Below the pieces are notes generated by a model that was not told where the DNA came from, did no database searches, and saw nothing but the letters and a program-made list of their open reading frames with translations. A stretch of DNA of 64,000 nt from Benincasa hispida (Eukaryota; Streptophyta; Magnoliopsida; Cucurbitales; Cucurbitaceae). This document shows positions 23,091 through 34,890 of this stretch, one piece after another. Positions within the stretch are counted from its first letter, which is position 1, and the number at the start of each line of letters is the position of its first letter. The stretch is from contig NC_052350.1 of the NCBI RefSeq assembly GCF_009727055.1, positions 36,784,874-36,848,873 on the forward strand. Direction: 5' to 3'. A program made the position numbers and the translations under genes.

Positions 23091-24386
23091 TATTGAATGA
23101 GAAATTTTGGACCAATCAGAAGTTGCCACGTCATTTACTAAATTAATGACGAAATTCCAAATCATTAATTTGGGCTGAATTTGAAGTTGACATATGTCCC
23201 GAATAGAAGTTGAAGAAAAATTTCGATGATGCCACGTGGTTTTATCATGACCGTTGAATCAAATAAGATTAATTTGGCCCAATTTGATATTATTATTTGG
23301 GTCAAAGTTCAACTAATTGGGCCCAAAGGCCAAGCCCAAGCCCACTTGTAAACTCTATAAATAGAGAAGCTCTCCTCATTTGGAGAGGTCAACAATTTTA
23401 TATTCTAGAGAGCTTATAGGAAATTCTCTACAATCTGAAGACTCCTTGACTCCTGAAGCTGACCACACCTGAAGACTGAAGTTCTTTGAAGATACAAGCA
23501 TTCTGAAGACTGTACTTCTTTGAAGATGCAAGCATTCTGAAGACTGAAGTCCTTTGAAGATACAAGCATTCTGAAGACTGAAGTCTTTTGAAGATACAAG
23601 CATTCGGAAGACTGAAGTCCTTTGAAGATACAAGCAATTCTACATTCAGAGAGCCCAGAGAGAATTCATCAACAAGCAGAAGACTCCCAAGACTCCTGAA
23701 GCTGCATTCCTAGAAGACAGAAGACCCTTGAAGATACAAACACTCTTCCAAGACTTCTACTTCAAGTACATTCGATGCTTTTCTTCTTCAAGTCAAGCAC
23801 ATCCATCCAACCGAGAGAGAAATCAGAGGATCAAGTACTAGAGATCGAACCACATCGCATCAATCAACCTCAACATCAACACCAACTCAAGTTCAACTCC
23901 ACGAAACAAGTTTCTCCAGAAACCTCGTGTGAACACTAATCCTCCAAGAAGATCATCAAGCCCAAAGGCCCAAAGGGCTGATCATTCCAAGGAGATCAAC
24001 GAGCCCAAAGGCCGATCATACAAGAAAGATCAACGAGCCCAAAGGCCGATCATCCAAAGAAGATCGTTCAAGAAGATCAAACAGTCCCCAAAGGCTGATC
24101 CGTCCAAAGAAGATCAACAAGCCCAAAGGCGATCGTCCGAGAAGATCATCAAGCCCAAAGGCTGATCATCCAAGAAGTTAAGCAAGCCCAAAGGCCGATC
24201 ATCCAAGAAGATCATCAAGCCCAAAGGCCGATCATCCAAGAAGATCATCAAGCTTAAAGACTATAGTTTATTTTGAAAGCATCAAAATATTATGTATTAG
24301 ATATTGTACTCACTTTCCACAAAATTAATACAAATACAAAGTTTAAGTTCCACGAAATAAATTTCTCTTGAAATCTCGTACGAACA
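23091..24386 (+). repeat. 3' LTR (1,296 bp)
   Basis: Begins TATTGAATGAGAAAT (the TG of the 5' copy mutated to TA) and ends TACGAACA. It is longer than the 5' LTR by 129 bp, largely from extra 34-bp and 33-bp units. Confidence 0.9.
23355..23364 (+). promoter_or_regulatory. LTR TATA box (3' copy)
   Basis: CTATAAATAG, same context as 17,310-17,319 (followed by GAAGCTCTCCTC). Confidence 0.65.
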
Positions 24387-24534
24387 GGCTCCAAAGATAA
24401 TTTTTTCTCTCCCTTTATCAAGTTTCAAAGCATGTTTAATCTTGTTTAATTATCTTTTCCGTGTTGTGCCATTCTTGAATTAAATTGATGCAACAACGTC
24501 TGTACTCTTCCGCACGGGATTCAATCTCTTTAAT

Positions 24535-24550
24535 TGATATAAGAGTCAGG
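24535..24550 (+). other. Decayed copia PBS
   Basis: TGATATAAGAGTCAGG differs at three positions from TGGTATCAGAGCCAGG, the usual copia PBS, and sits exactly at the end of the LTR that began at 15,279. Confidence 0.55.
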
Positions 24551-25339
24551 TTTTGTTTTAATTCCATTCTGGAATTTACACATAAAAGTTTTGTGGGTGC
24601 ATTTTATACATATGATGTATGAAGTATGAGGTTTTGCGTAATAGATGTTTATGGATTTTGGCATTAGATTTATAGTATTTTACTTCGATTTGATGAATGT
24701 AAGGACCTATTTTTTTGGGCATTTATTCTATAAATCGAATATATAGGTTCGTGTTGTTTGTGGAATTTTGTTGCTGTGAAAAAGGCCAGAAACAGAGGTA
24801 AAAAAATGGAATGCGAAGTGTATGCAAGGTTTGTTATCCGTCATCTGTTGTGTGTCACTAAAGGCTTCTGATTGTTTGACCGTCATTGTTTGTGCATCAT
24901 GGATTCCCCTAGACAGAGCAGATTTCCCTGAGCACGAACGATGTGAAAGTTGGCCAAAAATAGGGTTTTGGAAGCCTAATTTGAGAAAACCGTTGCTAAA
25001 TATTTACCATGATGATGGGAGATTTAAAATTATTTTAATTTAATGTCAAAATCCAATTTATTATTTCTTTTTATTTTAATAATGCATTGGATGTATGTAT
25101 TAAATTATTTTAATTTATATGTTGCATAGAGTATGTCATATAGATTAAAATCTCACCATAGGTTAAACATGTCATGCATCATATTCAATTATAATTGTTA
25201 TAGGGCTAGTTGCATAAATAAAATTCAAACCCAAAATAATAGAATATGTAGTACAAAGATAAAATAATTGTATATATAGATCAAAAAATGGTAAAATACT
25301 AAAAAACCCATGCCTAGCCACCATTTTGCTCGCTTCTTC
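24551..25339 (+). other. Probable leader/internal remnant of copia element
   Basis: Follows the decayed PBS. Contains 'GTTCGTGTTGTTTGTGGAAT' and a short frame at 24,822-25,043 with no recognisable domain. gag is not identifiable. AT-rich from 25,040 onward. Confidence 0.35.
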
Positions 25340-26440
25340 CCAATTTTCTCAAATTAAAAGCTATCACTGATAGCAACTATCAATGATAGTCACTGTTAGC
25401 TACTATCAGCTGCTATCATTGATAGCTTCTATCAATTGCTATCAATGGTAGTTGCTATCAACGATAGCTTTCAATTTGAGAAAAATTAATACAATCTTGA
25501 AATATTATCTTTTAATTTTCTATCAATTATCAGTAGCTATCATTGATACACTTTCATCAATTGGAATCTACCTTGAAATATTAATACTTAAGGCTATCAG
25601 TAGCTATCAATGATAGATTTATAAATTGTGATCAACTTTGAAAGAAAACCAACAACTTTGATTACTACAATAGGTATCACTAATAATATCTTTTATCATG
25701 GCTATCACTGATAGTAGTTACCAGTCGCTATCACTGATAGACTTTCATCAATTAGAATCAACCTTGAAATATTAACACTTAAGGTTATCGATGATAGACT
25801 TCTATAACTGGTTATCGACTTTGAAAGAAACTAGATATATAGATATCACCCAAGTTTTATCACCGATATCACTAATATCACTCATATTGTGGTTATCAAT
25901 GATAGCTTCTTTCACTGATAACATCACTGATAAGATGCTATCAATGATCTCACTGATATCATGCTATCAGTGATAGTTCTCTATTATCGATAACGTGCTA
26001 TCAGTGGTAGCTTCTATCACTGATAACGTGCTATTGGGTAGCTTCTATCACCGATAACGTGCTATCGAGTAGCTTCACTCATCGATAACATGCTATTAGT
26101 ATTAACTTCTATCATTGGTAACGTGCTATCAATAGTAGCTTCTATCAATCATCATAGCCATTGAACATCTTTTTGCCCCTTTCTTGTCCTTCCCAAACAT
26201 TTATAGGTCTCTTTTCTTTTCAATGATAGCTTCTATCACTAATAAACATGATATTAGTTATAATTTCTAGGCATTTCACTTACATTTTAGTTTGATATTC
26301 AATTTTATTAATTAAATTCACTAAGTTGGCTATCAATGATAGATTTCTGTAAGTGGCTACTAACTATGAAAATATATTCAAAGATTAAGCTATCAATCAT
26401 AGAAAATATTAGTGGCTATCACTTATAGACTTTCATTTGC
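25340..26440. repeat. Field of CTATCA/TGATAG palindromic repeats
   Basis: More than thirty copies of short inverted motifs such as CTATCAATGATAG and CTATCACTGATAG, spaced 10-40 bases. In 25,880-26,160 there is a loose ~30-bp period 'GCTTCTATCACTGATAACGTGCTATCA'. No frame, no terminal repeats and no target duplication could be defined. Smaller groups of the same words occur at 40,010-40,110. Confidence 0.7.
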
Positions 26441-26566
26441 TATTTATATTTATTATTTGTTATAATAATCAAACTTGATGATTGGCTTGTTGGTGTTAAG
26501 TCATTTATGAATTGAGTACTTTCAAGTCTTGGGTACGAAACTCAGTCTCATAATTCTGGTGAAAAA

Positions 26567-26600
26567 AGAAGAAGAAGAAGAAGAAGAAGAAGAAGAAGAA
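26567..26600 (+). repeat. (GAA)n microsatellite
   Basis: Eleven consecutive GAA/AAG units, followed by ~250 bases of A/G-rich DNA to 26,860. Confidence 0.9.
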
Positions 26601-27521
26601 ATTAAAATAAAGGAAATAAAAGTTTTAAAAATAAGAGAAAGAGAAGAAGCAAAAATGAAGAAAGGAAATAAAATTAAATAGGAAAAAAAAAAGCAAAAAC
26701 AGGAGAAGTGAAAGAAAAATTAAAAAAAAAAAAAGAAGAAAAGAAAGAAGCAGAAAATGAGAGAGAAAATAAAATAAAAAATAAAAAAAATAAAAAAGAA
26801 GAAGCAAAAATTAAAGAAAGAAAAGAAAATTAATAAAAAAAAAAAAGAGAATAAGTAAAAATCATTTTTAGATTTTTTTTTTCTCTTATTCTACTATCTA
26901 TTATAAATACCATTGTTATATTTAATGTTTAGGAATTTTCCTAGAGTATATGAATGCATGAAAATTAATATATAGTTTTCGTTATTTGTAATATGAGAGT
27001 TATATTTAATGAAAAATATATGGATGATAAATACTATACATTTGCATGTTTATAACATAAGAGTTATATGATATGATTTAATGTATGATTAAAAGCATGC
27101 TTATTATATAGTCTTTTCATTAATTATAATATAAGTGTCATATTTTGTATGTTAATGAAAAATTAATGATGCATAAAGCATGACATTACATAGATTAAAT
27201 ATAATTATTATATTTGTAACGTCATTAGATACATTTTATGGGTTTTATTTTCAATAATATATAATTCGTATATGATCAATGAGTTAAAAATTAAAATCTA
27301 TCATAAAAAGTTTCATGTAAATATAAGGTTTAGTTGATATTTTTAAAGAATTTAAAATGAAACTAAGACTTTAGGTTAATTAATTTCTAATAAGATTAGA
27401 AATAGGATAATCTTTTTTTCTAATAGAATTAAAATGAAATAATAAAAGATTAAATTTATAAAATATTAACGTGAAGGGCTTACTATTGCACTTAATTAAT
27501 TAATAACAAGCCACTACTACA
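26601..27521. other. Purine-rich then AT-rich DNA, nothing coding
   Basis: 26,601-26,860 is A/G-rich (the minus-strand Leu/Phe frame is an artefact). 26,870-27,521 is AT-rich with scattered 'TATATGATNTAATG' words. No gene or element end was seen. Confidence 0.5.
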
Positions 27522-27826
27522 ATTTTGGCTTTTGTTGACCGGAAAAAAATTTCACAAAAGACCTATATTGGTGGCCAAAAAAGGTCAAGCAAACCTCTAT
27601 TAAGAAAGCCTGAACGTCAACGAAAATAGTTTTGCTGACGGCCAAAAAAAATGTAATCAATACTTCTTTGTTTACGTTTTTGGTCATTGATGTTTTCTAT
27701 CCATTAATTATTTGAAAAAACCGTAAATTAAAACCTTTTTGTTGATACGAACGTCAATGTAAGGTAATATTATCATTTTTTTACCATCAACTATTTTTAA
27801 AAAATGACAAATGTAACTTTTTTTAT
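27522..27826 (+). mobile_element. CACTA-like terminal fragment
   Basis: CACTACTACAATTTTGGC at 27,522 resembles a CACTA left terminus. Sub-terminal 'GGCCAAAAAANGTCAANCAA' repeats follow. It is cut at 27,826 by the Athila-like LTR and no right terminus was found. The call rests on the end sequence alone. Confidence 0.4.
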
Positions 27827-30800
27827 TGACTAGTCGACCCAGAAATATGTATCGTTATCACACTTCCAGGGACCAAATAAATTTATAACTCCAATCTAAC
27901 AACTTATACTAACACGTAGTATAGATGGCAAGAGAGAGGTCGTCCACATAGAACCATCAACAAGTCTTAAACAATTAATGAACTCCATTGTGATAGTGGG
28001 TGTTGGGTTATACGTCCTAAAATCCGCATTTTGTAAACTTTCAACATATTATATTTACAATAAAGATGTTATTGAGATTGTTTCAATAAAATTGTTATCT
28101 AATATATAAATTGCATTTATAGATTCCTAAATCCAATAAATTAACGAACTCATGGTTATAACATGAATACTTACACTTTATATAGAGACATAAAAGAGGA
28201 TCAAGTTTGAGTATATAGCCAAAACGGTTTATAAGTAAATGGATAGGGTTGGGTACCTTATCCTGGGGATACTATGGATGCGGCCCGCTCTGTATATTGA
28301 TACAAACGATGTGATCCCTAAGCCGTTCATGTGGAGACATGCGAGTGGAGGCATCTTATGAAAAAAATGTTTGCATAAGATCGGACCACGACATAGCCAA
28401 TTTTATTTATAATGACCGTTTACTGTCAAAACTGACTATTTCAATTCGATGACCTAAGGTAACTCGATCTTAATCCCGAGCTAACTATGAACTCCTGTTT
28501 ATTAGGAATTATCCTTTAATCTGCATGGGTAAGAGTGGCTCAACATTGTCGCTCAATAAGCTTCCCATCTTAGGGGTAAAATCGGATATATAGCTGGTGA
28601 CATAGTCCTGCAAGATGGAATCCGCTCCTACCCATTCTAGGGTTAGTAGATAGGTTGTTCCCTTAAGCACTGACTCCTCGTCTTGGGCAAAGGGGTCCCG
28701 CTTTCTCTATGACTGAGAAAGACCTGGTTTATTGGTAGGACTATAAACCAATTGTTCATTAGTGGATCGGTGAAAACTTAAGGAGCAAGATGTATTAAAG
28801 GAGCAAAACGGTAATTTTGACCAAACTGTAAATACGAACGACCTGTGAAGGATCGACTTACTGATTCTGATTAAATCAAGTGGACAGAAATATATATATA
28901 GTGAGGAGACTACAACTACTGAGTTATAGTGGTGTGTCTCGGTAGTTAACGAATATTGATTAATTCGATTTAAAGAGTTTAACTAATTAATCTCATATCG
29001 TTGGAGCTCATGATCTGTAGGTCCATTAGATCCCTATACTAGCTCACAAAAGGATTAAATCTTAAAATAGCGTGTTGAGTGGATTTGAAATCTTCAAATT
29101 TGGAGTAGGGTTAGGATTATTATATTCGATATAATTAATGTTTAATTATCGAATTAAACGTTACGATTTTAGAGAGTTGAGACTATTTAAATATTATTTA
29201 AATATTTTAATTTAGTGTTTTATTAATTTAAAATTTGATATTAAATTAATCTCAAATTAATTAATTAAATGGTTTAACTAATTATTTATCATAATTAATT
29301 TTATTGAATTTTGAATTTATGAAATTCAAAATATAAAATTGTTTTTTTTCTCATGGAATATATTTTGGAAATTGTTCCAATTAATTAAAAAGAAAATGAT
29401 TAAACGGAAAGTGGGGTAACCCCACATTTTTCATTTAAATCACACCTAATCCACTTATCTTTGTGGGAGATTAAGTGACAAATTCTTGTTGAATTTGATT
29501 TGTATGCTTAAGACCTATAAAATTATTGAATTTAATTTATTTGAAGGTTCATGCAACCCAAAATACAGAAGAAAAAAGGTTGTCGTTGAACACTCTCTAA
29601 AACCTTCTAAATTTATTCAAAATCTCACTCAATTTAGGTTCCACTATTCAATCTAAGGTCTGAGAATAGTATAAAAGACTCTTGTGGTAGTCTACTTCAA
29701 GGATTGAAGAAGAAATTCATGGAGATTTGGAGCAATTTGAGGATTTGTCAAAGGTTGTGTTCTTGAAACCCTATTTCTGTTTTTGTTATGAAATTACATG
29801 TTCTTTACTAAAATTAATGTAATTAGAGTGCTTAAGATCCAAATAGCTTCCGTTAGTTGAATGTCAATCCATCTGGAGAGGGTTGTTGTAAAAATTGATA
29901 AAATTGTTCAAGAATGTAAATGAGAAATAGAAAAATGAGAACACGATTTTCAAAATGATCTAGTCTAGTTAGGTTTCCTCTTAATCTTCTTGGAACTCAT
30001 TGACATTTAACAAATGAAACTTCTTGCTAATTATACACTTAGCCTATGCAACCTAAAAACCTAGAATTGCATAATCTAATTTCATGATTAAATAATTCAA
30101 TCAATCTTAAATGACACAACTAATTTGGTTTGATAGCGTCCATATTAATCTTTCATTTTCATTAAGAAGAGTTTGACTAAGATTGAATTAGTAGTTTGGA
30201 AAGCCTAGGTTACTAATCCAATTATTCTTGAATTTAACTAATCATGCAAAATTGTGAACAAGACTAGTCCAAATAACCTAAATCCACACATTAACATGCT
30301 TTAGTTCTTTCCCTATGAAATTAAGCACATAGACATGCTTAAATTCTAGCATTCATTGAATTAAAGAAAATTGGCCAAAGATTCTGAAATCCAATGTATA
30401 GAAATTAAATTCAACATTAAAAGACGAATTACAACAAGAATTTATTACAAAAATCACGAAATTACATGAGAAGTTATAAACGATTCAGCCTCATACCAAG
30501 AAAATTAAAAATTTATCCTAAACTAGACTAGAATTACTTATCTTAATCTTGCTTCTTCTTAAAAGTGATCAAAAAATGACATAGATGCATCCCAGGTAAG
30601 AAAAGAATGAAAGAAACAGTGCAGAAAATTGAAAACTTTGAGAGAAAATCTAGTGAAGATCGATCTAGCATGCAAAGTGGCTAAAATTTCCTTTTATAAT
30701 TTGAGTGGAGCATAATTACGCTGTAGCCGCGTAATTACCCTGGCTTTTTAATTCATAGTGTAATGGAGAGAGTTGTCACGTTTAGGTAACGTTGGGGGTC

Positions 30801-31140
30801 ATCAAAGGTGCGCACACTGAAATTTTTTAGTTTTTCGTCATTTATTGTAGCATAATAATGCTGCCCTATTTTGCTAGCTTCTGCCTTCAAGCATAACGTT
30901 GGAGCATAAGGCTAGCGTAGTTACCCTGCGATGAATAGTGGTATTTTCGTAATTTTGCTAACTTTTTTATATTTGATGCTTTCAAGCTCCAAATTGACTC
31001 GTTCAAAGCCCGTTTTTCTTCTAAACAACTCCTTTGCCCTCTCGAGATGAAATTACCTATAAAATGAATATTTAAGGCATATGAATTATAAAAAATGGTA
31101 GAATTAGGGATATAAATTTAGCATCTTTTGAGAGCTATCA
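27827..31140 (-). repeat. 3' LTR of Athila-like element (with nested insertion)
   Basis: The minus strand starts TGATAGCTCTCAAAAGATGC at 31,140. Without the nested solo LTR it is about 1.43 kb. It aligns by eye with 33,864-34,682 (shared 'CACTTCCANNGATCAAATAA', 'GTAGTATAGATGGCAAGA', 'TCTAGTTTAGTTAGGTTTCC'). Confidence 0.75.
28001..29877 (+). repeat. Solo copia-type LTR in Athila-like LTR, TSD GTGGG/GAGGG
   Basis: Begins TGTTGGGTTATACGTCC and ends near CAATCCATCTGGA. Flanks GTGGG (27,996-28,000) and GAGGG (29,878-29,882) differ at one base. The intact equivalent of the empty site is visible in the partner LTR near 34,030 ('TGATAGGGGGTTTGTTGTAA'), which supports the insertion boundaries. Confidence 0.8.
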
Positions 31141-33841
31141 AATACCCCCAACTTAATTATCGATCGTCTCGAGTAAGGTAAAACATTCAATCATGCATTA
31201 AAGGGTTTTGTTTACTCAATTCATCGAATCAAATCTAAAATCTTAACAGCCATTCAAGCTATGTAAACAATCACTTAATAATCAAAGTTCAAACATTCAT
31301 TTGAAAATTCATTGTAAAAGATTTTTTTGTAATCAAGATCATGTATGAATGAAATCAAGGCCTTGAAATTTTAAAATCAAATAAAGACTAGAAAAGTCTT
31401 ATCCTACTCCCATTTCATTTTCTCTACTCTGGTTTGGTTATCGGACTAAGATATACTAAACTTGCAAAAAAGAGGGCAACATTAAGACAAGGGTGCATAA
31501 ATTCATGCATACAAAAGATAGAGGTCAATTCTTTTACTTAGAAGGGTAGCTTTCACACTCAACTGCAGGAAATCTGTCCAGTTTTTTCTCGCGGGGTCCT
31601 AACTTGTCACGGTAGAGGTAGCTCTTTTCACCTCTATCAATGCACACACTCACTTTTTTTTATTGCTTTTTTTCTGCTAGCTAACAATGTTTTTTTTTTT
31701 TTTTACTCTTTTTTTTTTATTTAACTTATTTTTTTTCAGCAACTATTTTTTTTAATTTCTACCACACGCACTAGGCTTATTTTATCCACTTTGTTTAGTT
31801 TTGCTCTAAAACAAGAAAGGTTACTCTAAAGCCAAAATTGGGTCTTTCGTGGTGACAACAAAACTACAAGAAAGATAATCTGTTTCTAAGATTCTAAGAT
31901 TTGAAAATTTCTCAACAAAGATTTCATTATGCATGAAAAATCAAGAATTTTTTTTCAAAAAATGAACTCAAAATGATGAAATTTTTTTTTTCTATTAAGA
32001 TCATGAAGGCATAAAATTCTATGAGTGTAACATCGTCTTTTCATTTAAATGAAACGAGAAAACTGAGCAAACAAATTCATGCATTGTTTTTCATTCATTC
32101 AAACAATCATACATTTAGAACAAAATTTTTGTTTAGATCATCAAGAATAAAATATATAAAGGAGTATCATAGAATCAAAAATTTCAGAAATTCAGAAATT
32201 TTCACAAACTGGAGCTCAGTTGCTCAAGGGTTATTCAAATATGCATATATAATTATTCGTTAAGAATCAAAAAAAATTCAGCATCAACTATCATCTAGAT
32301 ATTCAACCAAAATCATAGACAGAATACACACAAAAAGCGAATGGACATGTGAAGCATTCCCCCCCAACTTTAGATCAAATATTGTCCTCAATGTTAATAT
32401 ATCTAGAGTAAAGCACAACGACAAAAAATATTAAGGGGAATAGAAAAACCCCCTTAATTTGGACTCGTGCGGGATGATATGTAATTTTTTTATCTTCATT
32501 TAATTTCAAGAATATCTGCAAGGAAAGAGATTCAAAGTTCTCTCAATTAGTTATTACTAAAAACTAGGCTAACCTAAAAAAAGATGGAAAAACAAAAATT
32601 GAAAATTTTCACCTCGATTGCCTCCAGATAGTGCAATTTTTAAGGTCGCTTGCTCGACCATATTAGCCTATTAAGGCACGAATAAGTTCTCATACTTGGA
32701 CCTTTCTTCCTAAAGTCAATAAAGCCTTCAAAGCCTAGCAAGCGCTCTTGCATTTGAAAGGCACCAAACATGTCTTTTTTATTTTTCAGATTTATAAAAG
32801 AAACGGGAAATAAGGCAAAAGAATTAAGGACTGACTCTACAAAAAATAAAGACTTAAGACTCGTGAGGGAAAAATTAGCAATATTCAAAGATAAAGGAAA
32901 TGTCGAAATGAAGCAGGATGAGACTTAGAAGCCTCTAACTCTATCACTTAAGGCTCCTCAAGATGAAGTTCAGACTCATACTTAAACTCACACACTTGCT
33001 CTTGATATGGTGAGGGATAAACATCTTCATCATCATAGGTGAATGGATAGAATTCCTTAACGAAATCGACCTCAGCAGTATAGACGTTGTGTAACTCTAG
33101 TTTTCTTTCAATGGGGGCATGGAATTCGTAAGCTGAGGAACAAGATCGACCTCAACTAGCATGGGGGCTTGGGTCTCTAGGTGAGACTCAATAGACTTCT
33201 GCTCACACTGAGAAGAACCATTAGCAAGTTCACACACTAAAGAATCCAATATCTTATCTTGGCCTAAAGTCTGAGGAATTAGCTACTCAACCTGAGGATC
33301 GATGTCGGTTATCTCACTGCTCAACTCGGTGGGATCAGAGAATGGTTGCAACAAGGATTCTCGTTGCCAATGAATTTCTTGATAAAACTCATAAGAGTTG
33401 TTATCAATCTCCATAACCAACTCTTCTAATGACATACCTTAACTGACAAAAGGATAATGCATCAATGTTAAGCTCGGGCTAGGCATCTCTCAAGGGGAAT
33501 AGGTATCACGCATAAGACCACGCAAAAGCTGAGAACATACTTTGGATGGATGACCTTGAAGCGAATAAACTCGACATGTCTCAAGCTCCTGCAATTGCCT
33601 AGTAGCCAAAACTTGAACAGAGAAGTTAGTTCGGATATTTAACTTCTAAGCTCATTAATTTTTCTTACATCTTGTTCTTCTTTTTGTTAAGTCGTTTGCC
33701 TCGCAAGAAGCTCATAATAGATGTTCATATAATTTATCATAATAAAAAAAAGTAGACTCGAAGATAAAGAAAACTCTTTTTAGGTTTTTTTATTTTTCTA
33801 AAAAAAGGAATCCAAAAATTGCCTAAGGCTATTTGCCTTGG
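31141..33841 (-). other. Non-coding interior of Athila-like element
   Basis: No frame with a known domain. Landmarks are the PPT-like 'CCCCCAACTT' at 31,145, a second 'CCCCCCCAACTTTAGATC' near 32,360, T-rich runs at 31,690-31,745, and a less AT-rich stretch 32,930-33,640 whose minus strand has glutamate/valine-rich broken frames that may be decayed coding sequence. Confidence 0.5.
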
Positions 33842-33843
33842 TT

Positions 33844-33861
33844 CCCCAAAAACGGCGCCAA
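33844..33861 (-). other. PBS of Athila-like element
   Basis: Minus-strand TTGGCGCCGTTTTTGGGG lies just inside the LTR end and corresponds to the usual plant gypsy site TTGGCGCCGTTGCCGGGG. Confidence 0.85.
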
Positions 33862-33863
33862 TT

Positions 33864-34682
33864 TGATCAACCCGAAAATACACATTGATATCACACTTCC
33901 AAAGATCAAATAAATTTTAACTCCAATCTAACAACCTACGCTAACATGTAGTATAGATGGCAAGAAAGGGATTGTCTACCAAGAACCATCAACAAGCCTT
34001 AAAACAATTAATGAACTCCATTTTGATAGGGGGTTTGTTGTAAAATTTGATACAATTGTGCAAGAATGTAAATGAGAAATTGAAAAATGAGAACTCAATT
34101 TCCCAAATGATCTAGTTTAGTTAGGTTTCCTCTTAATCTTCTTGACACTCATTGGCATTTAACAAATGAAGCTTCTTGTTAATTATACATTTAGCCTATG
34201 CAACCTAAAAGCTTAGAATTGCTTAACCTAATTTCATAATTAAACAATTCAAGCAATCCTAAATGACACAACTTCTTGGATTTGATAGCATCCATATTAA
34301 TAGTTCATTTTCCTTAAAAATAGGCAATCCTTGACTAAGATTGAATTAGTAGTTCGGAAAGCCTAGGTTACTAATCCAATTATTCTTAAATTTAACTAAT
34401 CATGCAAATTTGTGAACAAGATTAATCCAAATAACCTAAAACCACACATTAGCATGCTTTAGTTCTACCCTATGAAATTAAACACATAGACATGCTTAAA
34501 TTCTAGCATTCATTGAATTAAAGAAAATTGGCCAAAGATTCTAAAATCCAATGCACAAAAATTAAATTCAACATTCAAAATGAATTACAACAAGAATTTA
34601 TTACATCAAGAAGTTACATGAGAAGTTATAAAAGATTCAGCCGCATACCAAGAAAATTAAGAATTTGTCCTAAACTAACTAA
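33864..34682 (-). repeat. 5' LTR of Athila-like element, truncated
   Basis: Minus-strand end ...GGGTTGATCA. Similarity with the left LTR stops near 34,682 ('TCCTAAACTA'), where unrelated TATC-rich repeat DNA begins. Confidence 0.7.
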
Positions 34683-34689
34683 AATGAGC

Positions 34690-34890
34690 CTTTTACGTGT
34701 ATTATAACTAGGGTGTATCAGTAAGTTTATATATACAATGTGTCAAAGTGTATCAATAAGCTTATATATTATATATCAAAGTGTAAAAGTGTATCGATCA
34801 CATATGGATATACCTAAAAGATAGTATATCAAAAAAGTGTGCATGTTGGGTTTTATAAGCACGATATTCCAAGAGTATCTACAATATATC
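34690..34890. repeat. AT-rich 'GTGTATCA' repeats
   Basis: Irregular units with 'GTGTATCAATAAGCTTATATA' character, related to the arrays at 36,240-36,588, 38,905-39,190 and (other strand) 46,600-47,090. Confidence 0.5.

Larger units (their letters stand above)
17028..24386 (+). mobile_element. Complete non-autonomous Ty3/gypsy element (gag only), TSD GGCTC
   Basis: LTRs lie at 17,028-18,194 and 23,091-24,386, with perfect 5-bp duplications GGCTC at 17,023-17,027 and 24,387-24,391. The PBS is at 18,197 and the PPT at 23,079. Between gag and PPT there is no pol, only minisatellites, purine-rich DNA and AT-rich repeats. It could have moved only with proteins supplied by a relative. Over the first ~280 aligned LTR bases I count about ten substitutions by eye, so the insertion is not recent. 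It is in inverse orientation to the copy at 1-3,529. Confidence 0.9.
15279..24534 (+). repeat. Diverged copia-type LTR, split by gypsy element
   Basis: The left arm 15,279-17,022 starts TGAGATTTATGTCCTAAATC and shares landmarks with the LTRs at 5,235 and 11,288 (ATAAAATAAGAAG start region, 'CCTTTGATTTGTATGGATG', 'GATCCATTAGGTCCC'). The right arm 24,392-24,534 continues with 'CTTCCGCACGGG', as in the 3' ends of the relatives ('CTTCCGCTAATTG'). The insertion is flanked by GGCTC duplications. A decayed PBS directly follows, so this was a 5' LTR rather than a solo LTR. The terminal CA is lost. Confidence 0.65.
27827..34682 (-). mobile_element. Non-autonomous Athila-like gypsy element
   Basis: On the minus strand: truncated 5' LTR (34,682-33,864), PBS (33,861-33,844), a non-coding interior (33,841-31,155), a PPT-like AAGTTGGGGGTATT next to the 3' LTR, and the 3' LTR (31,140-27,827) carrying a nested solo LTR. 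The interior has no recognisable gag or pol but keeps 'AAAGTTGGGGGGGAATG' after 'CATTGAGGACAAT', a phrase typical of the 3' region of Athila-class elements. The right LTR lost its outer part, so no target duplication can be checked. Confidence 0.65.

Noticed and set aside
32640..32888. 82-codon minus-strand frame inside the Athila-like element
   Set aside because: No known domain, weak base-composition signal, and an isolated frame in non-coding interior.
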